In this document: positions 22,104-29,582 of the stretch, piece by piece
How the letters are laid out: every line of letters starts with the position of its first letter
Position numbering within the stretch: the stretch's first letter is position 1
Source: a virus
DNA: 64,000 bases
Direction: 5' to 3' (one strand)
IMG/VR virus record: IMGVR_UViG_3300028840_003967
Coordinates: 1-64,000 of that record
The notes under the pieces: model-generated
Database searches by the model: none
The model's input: only the letters and a program-made list of their open reading frames with translations
What the model was told of the DNA's origin: nothing
Made by a program: the position numbers and the translations under genes

Positions 22104-22682
22104 CTACCTCCTACGTTCCGTGTACGACTTGAATGCCCGTATCTCTTTGACGATCCTACGACGCCAGTAGTCGTTTTCGTAGGCTTCTTCCAGGTCCACT
22201 TTTCTATAGTCGGAAAAGAAGAAAAAAGGATAGGGATAGGCTGCTTCTTTATGGCCGGTTCCATACAACAATTCCGGGATTCCCCCGTCGTTGAAGAAGG
22301 CTTTATACACGTCATTTCCGCAAACAATTACCAGTTTGGCTTTCGTTAAAAAGAGGCTGGTAAATTCGAAACAATTCCTGGCGCATGTCACGGTCATTTT
22401 TGAGATGCAGAACGTGACCGGGACTTGTAAACCTTCATGCCTAGCATCGAACCCACCGACATCCAAAAGCGTATCGAGAAACCAATGGGCTTTGGATGAA
22501 AACATGATGTTGGCTTCGCACATATCGGGAATAGTTGGTGCGGGCATGAGCATGACAGTATCCGCGTCCAAGTAACCCTTTGGACTTGTCAGTCGCGGAG
22601 TTCCGTGAAACTTCTTTCCGCACAAAGTACATGCCAACACTTTCTTCTTGAACTTCTTCAGGTTGATCTTACGTCTCGGCAT
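22104..22682 (-). CDS. Divergent uracil-DNA-glycosylase-superfamily protein
   Basis: 192 residues from the ATG at 22682 (GGAG upstream). CTLCGKKFHGTPR at the N-terminus is followed by DTVMLMPAPTIPDMCEANIMFSS in place of the GEAPG/E motif, a conserved-looking VTFCISKMTVTCARNCFEF block and VIVCGNDVYKAFF like glycosylase motif 4. The catalytic loop is changed, so activity on uracil is doubtful. It may recognise another base or act as an inhibitor-resistant or structural variant. It overlaps the gene upstream by 14 bases. Confidence 0.6.
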   Translation of the reverse strand: MPRRKINLKKFKKKVLACTLCGKKFHGTPRLTSPKGYLDADTVMLMPAPTIPDMCEANIMFSSKAHWFLDTLLDVGGFDARHEGLQVPVTFCISKMTVTCARNCFEFTSLFLTKAKLVIVCGNDVYKAFFNDGGIPELLYGTGHKEAAYPYPFFFFSDYRKVDLEEAYENDYWRRRIVKEIRAFKSYTERRR

Positions 22683-23127
22683 CGTTTTTCTCCACAAGAA
22701 AGGCTTCGCTCATTTTCGTGTCGTACATCTTGGCGATGTCGTCTTCGGTCAAATCGCCGTCCGCGAACAGCCCTTCAACCTTCTCTTCTTCGATGATGGT
22801 TATCCGTGTCTGCGCCTTTTCGAGAACGCCACGATGCTTGAGCACTCTTTCCGCTTTGTCTGGATTGAACGCTCCTCTTTCCCGCGTTTCGATTGACATT
22901 TTCACGGAGCCGGATCGGACGACAAGATGATTTTCGTCTTCCTGTTCGCCCAATTCTTTGATAACAGGCATGAATGTGTTTTTGATTGCTTCTTCGCGTT
23001 TTTTGTTGTCCTTGTCCGCTTGCTTGAGTCCCATATACTCAAGCCCTTCTACTTCAGCTTTGTAGAGAGCCACGTTCTTGTCCTCTTCCGTCACAAGGCT
23101 TAACGGTTTCGCTTTTGCCTTTGCCAT
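22669..23127 (-). CDS. Hypothetical helical protein
   Basis: 152 residues from the ATG at 23127 (AAAGGAG upstream). A charged helical N-terminal half with KQADKDNKKREEAIKN, then a beta segment (HLVVRSGSVKMSIETRERG) and an acidic C-terminus (LTEDDIAKMYDTK). No family recognised. It starts 14 bases after the helicase gene and is probably part of the same operon. Confidence 0.62.
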   Translation of the reverse strand: MAKAKAKPLSLVTEEDKNVALYKAEVEGLEYMGLKQADKDNKKREEAIKNTFMPVIKELGEQEDENHLVVRSGSVKMSIETRERGAFNPDKAERVLKHRGVLEKAQTRITIIEEEKVEGLFADGDLTEDDIAKMYDTKMSEAFLVEKNDAET

Positions 23128-23141
23128 TCGCCTCTCCTTTC

Positions 23142-24689
23142 TCATGCGATGTACATATCCCGGTATCGAGGAATGTTCAACTTGTCTCGATACAACGGAA
23201 CTGCACGCTTGATGAAATGCCGACGACACATCGGAATCTCCCAATCGACACAATGGATTATCTTCGCATCCTTCTTCTTTTCCGCTTTCCGCCTGATCCT
23301 GCCCACAACTTGCTCCAAGTCTTGCTCTCCCCCAACCGTAGTTGTGATGAAAAGCCGATTCAGCGGGGGAATTGAAGCGCCCGACTTGATTAGCTGCATC
23401 GTCGCGACAACACAGCGGAGTTTCCTTTCCCGAAGCATGTTTTCGTACTTCTCGACTTTCTTTCGACTGCCGCCGAGCATGATTGCGACGCCTTTCTTGT
23501 AGACTCTTTTAATGGCTTTGCGTAGAGCCTTGGCGTGTGCCACTCGGTGTGTGACCACAAGAACGGAATTGCTCTTGTCCGCTTTCAATTCCTCGTACAC
23601 TCTCTGTGCGATGATCTCCGTTCTCTCCTCGCTCTCGGTGACAACATCCAGGACAACTTTGTAGTCGCGTTCGCCGTCAGGAGGAACCCTGATCTTCTTC
23701 TTCACGAATCGTCCATCGATCTTTGCTTTCACGATGCGGGTTATCTTTTTCGGCAGCCGTGTTTCCAACTTCAACAATTCAGCATCGGCGATAGGCAACG
23801 AGTTCTCGGTTTCTTTTCCAAACGTTCCTTCCATGCTATAGAATGCTGTACCGAATACTCGGTACATGACTTTGTGCATCCCGTCTTTCCTCTTAGGTGT
23901 TCCGGTGATTCCGATCCGATACGCGGCAGGACTTTGGTTGACGCATTCGAGGAAAGTTCTCGCGGGACAGACATGGCACTCATCGAACACAACACATCCG
24001 AAGTTCTTTTCCCATGTCTTCCAATGCTCTTGGCGTTTGAACCACGTCTGCGCCATGGCGACGGTGAAATGCGGGCCTAACGTAGCTTTCGGTCCTCGAA
24101 TGATCCCGATCTTTTCTTTGTACTCTTCGCCGAACGCCTTCATAAGATCGTGAATCCATGCGTTCATCACTACGCTCGTGTGAGTGAAGATGAGCGTCTT
24201 CTGTTCCAGTTGCATGGCCATGAGGATCACGCCGATAGTTTTTCCTGCAGCAACCTCCATCACATTGAGGTAAGTGCCCAACGGACGTTGCCTGTCTTCG
24301 GCCAGGATGTCTTTTCGGAATTGATCGAGAGAGACTTGTTGTTCCTTACGAGGAGAAACTTGAAGATCGGGATACGGTTCTTCGATGTCACAGAAGATTC
24401 TCTTGTCTATGACTTCTGCTCGGCCTAAAGCATCGTATGCGTCCTTACCTATAACGCCGCTTTCGAAGACGTATCCACGTGGAACGTAGATCGTCTTACC
24501 CTTCTCATCATACATCTCTATGTACTTCTCGACGTTCTTAATAAAGGCCGGATTTATGCCGGAATACTTCACAGCTTTCTGGAAAACAGGGTTGGGTATG
24601 GTCAAATGGTCCTTGATTCCTTCTCTTACCGATCTTCTGAATCCTGAGACACCAACTCTCCTTCCTACGACAAAGCGTAGACTTCCCAT
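23142..24689 (-). CDS. SF2 DNA/RNA helicase (UvsW/type-III-restriction-like)
   Basis: 515 residues from the ATG at 24689. Motif I is VMEVAAGKTIGVIL, motif II is CVVFDECHVC (DECH box), motif III is GITGTPKRKDG, motif V is VVATMQLIKSGASIP and motif VI is QDLEQVVGRIRRKAEKKK. The N-terminal region contains an upstream QxxR-like segment. Phage proteins of this type remodel branched DNA during recombination-dependent replication, fitting the recombinase and resolvases in this block. A longer N-terminus is open but unlikely. The gene carries palindromic site B (23847-23866). Confidence 0.9.
   Translation of the reverse strand: MGSLRFVVGRRVGVSGFRRSVREGIKDHLTIPNPVFQKAVKYSGINPAFIKNVEKYIEMYDEKGKTIYVPRGYVFESGVIGKDAYDALGRAEVIDKRIFCDIEEPYPDLQVSPRKEQQVSLDQFRKDILAEDRQRPLGTYLNVMEVAAGKTIGVILMAMQLEQKTLIFTHTSVVMNAWIHDLMKAFGEEYKEKIGIIRGPKATLGPHFTVAMAQTWFKRQEHWKTWEKNFGCVVFDECHVCPARTFLECVNQSPAAYRIGITGTPKRKDGMHKVMYRVFGTAFYSMEGTFGKETENSLPIADAELLKLETRLPKKITRIVKAKIDGRFVKKKIRVPPDGERDYKVVLDVVTESEERTEIIAQRVYEELKADKSNSVLVVTHRVAHAKALRKAIKRVYKKGVAIMLGGSRKKVEKYENMLRERKLRCVVATMQLIKSGASIPPLNRLFITTTVGGEQDLEQVVGRIRRKAEKKKDAKIIHCVDWEIPMCRRHFIKRAVPLYRDKLNIPRYRDMYIA
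23847..23866. promoter_or_regulatory. Palindromic site B (TGTACCGA-ATAC-TCGGTACA)
   Basis: Perfect eight-base dyad with a four-base spacer, inside the helicase gene. It has the best symmetry of the four copies. Confidence 0.6.
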
Positions 24690-24783
24690 GAGAGGATTTC
24701 CCTTCTCTTGAAGCACTCCTACGCCCAAACGGCCCGGAAAATCGCAAGCTGTGAAAGCTGTGCGAGCTAACTGTTTTGGGGAA

Positions 24784-24812
24784 AGGCTAGGGGGTTCCAC
24801 ACGTTGTGTCAA
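24784..24812 (-). promoter_or_regulatory. Candidate promoter for the replication block
   Basis: Minus-strand TTGACA and TAGCCT with 17 bases between, directly after the structural-operon terminator and about 90 bases before the helicase ATG. The -35 is consensus and the -10 is poor. It resembles the element at 4631-4659. Confidence 0.45.
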
Positions 24813-24815
24813 GAG

Positions 24816-24845
24816 AAAAATAACTCCTTGTGGAGCAAGGAGTTA
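24816..24845 (-). terminator. Strong intrinsic terminator ending the structural block
   Basis: Minus-strand TAACTCCTTG and CAAGGAGTTA form a perfect ten-base stem with a five-base loop (CTCCA), followed by TTTTT. It separates the last virion gene (24878) from the replication block. Confidence 0.85.
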
Positions 24846-24877
24846 AGGGGACAATCCAGGGGAAGCGCGAGCGTGGA

Positions 24878-25897
24878 TCAGACAGGATCGTACTTGAAGC
24901 CAAGACGGAGCGGAAGGGCCGCGATGTTGATAGCGCCCTTCGGAACGTTCCTCTTCAGCCACACGGAAAGAACCTCTCCTGCCGCAAGAGTGAAGGCTGT
25001 CTGGTAGTGCGGCGGATCGGACGTGGGGGGCGCAAAGAAGTTGATCCCTGAAGGAGCCACACTGTCTTGAACGATGACCGGCTCCCCTGTGGTTGAATTA
25101 TACATTCCAATCGACATGTCAATTGGCGAAACAAGTTCGATGGTATCGCCTTCGTTTCCTTCGGCTGGAGAAGACATCCGCTGTCCTCTTGCAGCGGCAG
25201 AAACAACAAGTGTTCGCCCGTCCGTCCCTCCACGGCTGTTGTAGTACATGATTTCCTGTGTGCGTGTATTGCGGATGTAGTAGCTCGAAGGAAAGTTCCT
25301 GGCGTCGTCGATCTCGATCTGCACATCTCCGCTCTGAGGATAGTATCCTTGACAACGAACTCTTGTTGGAAGACCGGGAACTTCGATGACAGGAACAACA
25401 TTCTTGTAGCTCACAGCCCCCGTGTTCTTCAGGAAAAGACATGCGTAGTTCGGAGTGCCCTTCATCGCTTCATCCAAAGAAACGTCGTCAAAGAGAACGT
25501 TCTTGACAGCATCGATGACGGCGTTTTCTTCCGTGTCTGCGATAGGAAGATCGACAGCCACGACACTGACTTCGATCCAAGCGTTTTCCGTGCTGCTTTC
25601 GAGTTCGAAAGTCCCCCCGGCACCCACGGCCACGGATGTTCCGGCTGTCTTGTCTCTCGGTGCCTGCCAAGCAAGCGTCTGTCCTGAGTTCTTGAAGACA
25701 AACTTTCCCACGCCACTGAGGTTCTTTCCGCCTATCTTCGTGATAGTGACGGCACTCAGGACGAGCATAGGACGCGCGATGAGGCTGGAAACAAGATCGG
25801 CACTTATCCTGCCGCCCAAACCATCGTGTCCGGCTTCGTCATCCGCCGCAGCGGCGGACTTGCTGTGGAAAAGTTCAATGTCTGAATTGTGCGCCAT
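24878..25897 (-). CDS. Virion/tail structural protein, unknown
   Basis: 339 residues, Gly/Ser-rich and beta-strand-dominated, with repeated hydrophobic strands (MLVLSAVTITKIGG, FVFKNSGQTLAWQAP) and an ordered end (SVWLKRNVPKGAINIAALPLRLGFKYDP). This pattern is common in phage tail or capsid surface proteins. It is the last gene before the terminator at 24.8 kb, in the distal-tail end of the virion block. No family recognised. Confidence 0.65.
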   Translation of the reverse strand: MAHNSDIELFHSKSAAAADDEAGHDGLGGRISADLVSSLIARPMLVLSAVTITKIGGKNLSGVGKFVFKNSGQTLAWQAPRDKTAGTSVAVGAGGTFELESSTENAWIEVSVVAVDLPIADTEENAVIDAVKNVLFDDVSLDEAMKGTPNYACLFLKNTGAVSYKNVVPVIEVPGLPTRVRCQGYYPQSGDVQIEIDDARNFPSSYYIRNTRTQEIMYYNSRGGTDGRTLVVSAAARGQRMSSPAEGNEGDTIELVSPIDMSIGMYNSTTGEPVIVQDSVAPSGINFFAPPTSDPPHYQTAFTLAAGEVLSVWLKRNVPKGAINIAALPLRLGFKYDPV

Positions 25898-25900
25898 CGT

Positions 25901-26200
25901 TTAACCTCCCTGGAACACTTTGTTCACACGACTCTGATTGTCTTGAGTCGCGACAGCCGCATTCCTGAAGAAGTTCTCGAATTCATCGAGAACCTCCATG
26001 AACTCTTGATACTTTTCTTTCGTGATCTCGGGAGACACATCGGGAACAGGCGTTGTGGGCGTAGCAAGCGCGGCGACTTCAGCCTGTACGCCTGTTGAAA
26101 CATAGGCTTCCCGAACGTCGCTCACCAAGTTATTCGCCGAGCGAAGATACTTCGCTACTGACTTCGCTCTTGTCAGCACGTTTTGTGCTTCCACGCTCAT
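25901..26200 (-). CDS. Small helical structural-block protein
   Basis: 99 residues. Two amphipathic helical regions flank a Pro/Thr-rich linker (ALATPTTPVPDVSPE). The start has GGAG-like purines and overlaps the upstream gene by 71 bases. No family recognised. Confidence 0.58.
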   Translation of the reverse strand: MSVEAQNVLTRAKSVAKYLRSANNLVSDVREAYVSTGVQAEVAALATPTTPVPDVSPEITKEKYQEFMEVLDEFENFFRNAAVATQDNQSRVNKVFQGG

Positions 26201-26528
26201 CAGTTTCTACCTCCTCTTCCCTCGTTACTTTGATCCCTGAACGTTCCAAAGCGGCAATCATCTTAGCCGCTTCTTCAGGACTGTCAAACTCAATTTCTTC
26301 CGCTCTTTCCCCTCGCTTCTCTCCCTTGGAATCCCTCAAGGCTTTGATGAAGGGTTCCAGGTCTTTCTCGGCCACATTCGACGCCAGCCGAAACACTTTC
26401 GCTTTCTCGTCATACGCCAAAAAGACGAACTGCCGCACCCCGCTCGCCATCAATTTCAACTCGTCCGACATGTTTGCTTTCATGTAGAACGCATAGCGAG
26501 CCTTGTTTGGATCAACCATGTCCGCCAC
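26130..26528 (-). CDS. Hypothetical protein
   Basis: 132 residues from a GTG at 26528 (AAGGAG nine bases upstream). A folded N-terminal half with FVFLAYDEKAKVFRL precedes a charged C-terminal half (VETDERGSTKRADKSE). It overlaps both neighbours. No family recognised. Confidence 0.58.
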   Translation of the reverse strand: MADMVDPNKARYAFYMKANMSDELKLMASGVRQFVFLAYDEKAKVFRLASNVAEKDLEPFIKALRDSKGEKRGERAEEIEFDSPEEAAKMIAALERSGIKVTREEEVETDERGSTKRADKSEVSSEVSSLGE

Positions 26529-26970
26529 AGCATCCGCTCCTTACGTTCGTGTTGATGGCAATGGACGGGGGTTTCTTGCCCGCGTCCCGGTACATGACAG
26601 TCAAGTTCATGTGCGCCTTGGCGATCTCGTCTTCTATGCTTTTTCCTTTCAAGTCAATGGTGATCGTGTGATCCCTGTTGTTCCCGAAACAGAACTTCGC
26701 AAACCAACCTTCCGTTTGGATGAGAACAAGATTGTACATTGCCGCCGTTTCCTGAATCCTTTGCGGCAACGGCGGTTCTTTGTAGATGTGCTGCTTGAAC
26801 GCCTCTCTCACAACGTCCAAGTTCTCAAGAACGAGATAAACGCTTCCATCTCCCTGCATGATGGCTGTCTTTGCAGGACAGTTCTTGAAGTTCACAGCAT
26901 GAACGTTTATCACGCTCACAGGAACTTCTATGGGCGTTTCATCCGGTGAAGTCATCGTGATCGTGTCCAT
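26512..26970 (-). CDS. Hypothetical protein
   Basis: 152 residues; GAGG before the ATG. Beta-rich N-terminal half (PVSVINVHAVNFKNC), a helical middle, and a Cys/Gly end (SGCCGGHG). No family recognised. It sits in the distal part of the structural operon. Confidence 0.58.
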   Translation of the reverse strand: MDTITMTSPDETPIEVPVSVINVHAVNFKNCPAKTAIMQGDGSVYLVLENLDVVREAFKQHIYKEPPLPQRIQETAAMYNLVLIQTEGWFAKFCFGNNRDHTITIDLKGKSIEDEIAKAHMNLTVMYRDAGKKPPSIAINTNVRSGCCGGHG

Positions 26971-26980
26971 GGCAGTATCC

Positions 26981-27400
26981 TCACCACTTTCCCAACGGGC
27001 AGTGTTCGTTCTTCGCTTTCCACTTCACAGTCAAAAAACATCCGCATCCTTCTTCGGTTTCGTTTCTAGGTTCCGTGTCCAGGTACTTCGGTTGTCCGCA
27101 CACGGGAGCGCCTTGCCAAGCCATCCTGAAGAGTCTCTTTCCTTCAGGATTCAATGCCGTACACGCTTCACAAATAGCCTGTCTTTCGTTAAACTCCTCT
27201 CTTTCGACCTTCGGACCGACCACAGCCTTAGAAAGCTGATACGCTGCCTTCACCATGTCTTTAGCTTTCTCGATGGCCGTATAGTCATGCCCTTCGGAAG
27301 CCATTTGATCGACAATCCTTTGATGCCGAGTCTCGGCGGTTTCTTCTTCTCGGGGAGCGTCTTCCGTTGCCCCGCTGTCACCCACATACTCTTCCGGCAT
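26981..27400 (-). CDS. Small zinc-cluster protein of the structural block
   Basis: 139 residues. The last half carries CEACTALN, a further Cys (PVCGQP), CGCFL and CPLGKW, a spacing seen in small phage zinc proteins that end in CPxxKW. The first half is acidic. GGAG precedes the ATG. Probably a zinc-stabilised accessory; function unknown. Confidence 0.65.
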   Translation of the reverse strand: MPEEYVGDSGATEDAPREEETAETRHQRIVDQMASEGHDYTAIEKAKDMVKAAYQLSKAVVGPKVEREEFNERQAICEACTALNPEGKRLFRMAWQGAPVCGQPKYLDTEPRNETEEGCGCFLTVKWKAKNEHCPLGKW

Positions 27401-27409
27401 CGTCTTCTC

Positions 27410-28450
27410 CTACGGACAAGTGTTGCACGTAATGCAGGGCGGCAACTGAGCCGCGCAGAAGCCTGGATTCGCGAAGTCAACACAACACGCTGCCATTTCC
27501 ACAGTGAATCCGTAGCTCCCGCAACAAGGAAGACAGTTGAAGTCATCAACCCAAAATGCGATGTCCGTTGTCACGATGTTCCCAAAAGGCTGACAAAGAC
27601 ACTGAAAATACTTTGCCCCTCCCGGTCCTCCACCGATCAAGTTTCCACACGGAGTACATCCGCCTGAAACCAAAGTTGTGCACAGTTTTGTAGGGCACAC
27701 GCCGAAGATGTTTGTAAAACGGATCAGCGTCATTATACATCTCGATGGAACAGTGTTGTTGACACTGGAAATCCTGAGAAGATGTGTAGCGTCTGGAGGA
27801 CCGCCCGGCCTTCGGCCCGTGCAGACATTCATGGAAACGCCGCTGACAGGCACATATGCTGGAACAAAGCAGTTCGCGCTCCACCCTGGGGCGGCTTGTG
27901 ACCAAACAGGCATGAGAAACGTGTGTGCTCCTGGAGCGCAAGGCACAGGCACATCTCCCGTGCAGCAAAGGTTCAACTCGATTCCCACATCTACATTCAG
28001 TTCACAGCAAGAGCAAAGTTCGTCTGCCGTGTTTTTCAACGTAACGGAAATCGTCTTTGTTTCCCCGGCGTTGATCCAACAACGGGAAGCAAGCGATTCG
28101 ATGAACTCGGTTGAAGAGGGACAGAGAAGACATCCTTCTCTGTAACTGTTGATTGTAACCGCTCCTCTCACAGCGATGGCACAGGTAGTGTTATTGAACA
28201 CGTCCACTGTGTAAGTAAGTGTGAATCCGTCTATAGCTATACACTGGCCGTAAGGACGGATGAAACAGATTGTCTTGTTTGTCCATCCGGTAGCGTAGAG
28301 TTTCAACGGCGGTGGTGTTGCACAATCCGAAGGGCCAACAGTTATTGTTCCGATGCTTCCCAAGTCAAGGGAATCCTGTGCGCATCCGATGGCAATGTCG
28401 GAATTGTCACAACAACAATCAGGATGTGGAGACATTGCCGGAACAGCCAT
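27410..28450 (-). CDS. Cysteine-rich virion-block protein (35 Cys)
   Basis: 346 residues with 35 Cys, about one in ten, including DCCCD near the start, CSCC, LCC, CCG and CITCNTCP at the end. It is otherwise beta-rich with Gly/Pro turns. No membrane segment or signal peptide. Such Cys density is unusual for a cytoplasmically assembled protein and suggests metal clusters or disulfide cross-linking after release. It lies between a zinc protein and a second cysteine-rich gene, downstream of the tail hub. Possibly a decoration or tail-tip protein. Confidence 0.7.
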   Translation of the reverse strand: MAVPAMSPHPDCCCDNSDIAIGCAQDSLDLGSIGTITVGPSDCATPPPLKLYATGWTNKTICFIRPYGQCIAIDGFTLTYTVDVFNNTTCAIAVRGAVTINSYREGCLLCPSSTEFIESLASRCWINAGETKTISVTLKNTADELCSCCELNVDVGIELNLCCTGDVPVPCAPGAHTFLMPVWSQAAPGWSANCFVPAYVPVSGVSMNVCTGRRPGGPPDATHLLRISSVNNTVPSRCIMTLIRFTNIFGVCPTKLCTTLVSGGCTPCGNLIGGGPGGAKYFQCLCQPFGNIVTTDIAFWVDDFNCLPCCGSYGFTVEMAACCVDFANPGFCAAQLPPCITCNTCP

Positions 28451-28459
28451 CGTGATCCT

Positions 28460-29578
28460 CTACGGACAGTTGCCAACGTCAGTGTAGCTTCCCGGAGTTC
28501 CTGGGTTCACCACTTCAATCGTGATGAATCTCTTTTTCAACACACACGTACTTGTATCAAAACAGATGTCATGTAGAACCTGAACAGACGTGTGCGTAAG
28601 CCCGCCGCCCTCTTCGATGCAGCCGTAGGTAACTGTGATCGTTTTTCCACACTGACAGTCGCCTTTGGACGCCACAGTTATTCCCGTGACAACTTCTGTT
28701 TCACTCCCGGAACAAGAACCTGGAGGAGATGTAGGAGTCCAGTCGTCTTCAGGAATCACGATCTCTTTCGTATTGTACGTCAATTTCCACTGCGTTGAAG
28801 TTGGAGACGGTGTACAAGAAAAAGTCATTCCGGTAACTACATGAAGTTCTTCGCAACAGTCAAGAGTTCCTTCGTAGTTCTCTTCTGTCGAAGGAAGCAA
28901 CAGCCGATAAGTTTCAACGCCTTTCACGTGCCCGCTACAATCGATTTCAATGACTTTGGGAAAGATGAGATTATCGCAATCGATCCCTCCAGGCATTGCG
29001 TTTCCTTTGTCTGCCTGTGGACATCCTACGTTTACACATCCCCCCGGAGCTATGCCTGCCGCGAAAGCGTTCCAAGGATGAAGAATAGTCAAAGTGGGAT
29101 CGCATCTCGTCGGATTCCAATTTACGGCGTTTACAGCGTTCCCTTGTCGGTCGTTTACACGAAAGCCGTCATTCTGTCTGAGAAGTTGTGTTGTATTTAT
29201 GGTTTTGAGTTGTACGTCTCCAACGTGCCTGTCGTTTCCCCCGGCACCATCGCAAGGCTCGAACATCTTGATAGAGCCAACGCCTTGATGTTGATGATTG
29301 AACGGGGCTTTCGCCTTTGCCATTCCAGGATCGTTTTCGCACGTGACAGGTTTGATCTGATTACCTAACCCTCCGACACCATCTTTGCCCGGTTCAGAAG
29401 GCTCTTCCGCGTCTTCTACTTCTTCGTCCGTGACTCCGCTCACTGAAGACGAAAGAGCATTGAGTTGAGCCTGGACTTTTCTGAACTCGTTTTCGAGCCA
29501 TCCAATACGAGCATCCTTTTCCACCAGTTCTTTCTGGAGGAAGAGAAGTCTTTTTGCTACTTCGGTTTCCCAAGCCAT
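28460..29578 (-). CDS. Coiled-coil plus cysteine-rich structural protein
   Basis: 372 residues, starting right after the upstream stop (TGAAACAATG). The N-terminal 45 residues form a coiled coil (AKRLLFLQKELVEKDARIGW). The rest is beta-rich with 17 Cys, including GDCQCG and LDCCEE. It shares the cysteine-rich style of the gene at 27410-28450, so the two probably act together at the tail tip or baseplate. No family recognised. Confidence 0.65.
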   Translation of the reverse strand: MAWETEVAKRLLFLQKELVEKDARIGWLENEFRKVQAQLNALSSSVSGVTDEEVEDAEEPSEPGKDGVGGLGNQIKPVTCENDPGMAKAKAPFNHQHQGVGSIKMFEPCDGAGGNDRHVGDVQLKTINTTQLLRQNDGFRVNDRQGNAVNAVNWNPTRCDPTLTILHPWNAFAAGIAPGGCVNVGCPQADKGNAMPGGIDCDNLIFPKVIEIDCSGHVKGVETYRLLLPSTEENYEGTLDCCEELHVVTGMTFSCTPSPTSTQWKLTYNTKEIVIPEDDWTPTSPPGSCSGSETEVVTGITVASKGDCQCGKTITVTYGCIEEGGGLTHTSVQVLHDICFDTSTCVLKKRFITIEVVNPGTPGSYTDVGNCP

Positions 29579-29582
29579 TGTT

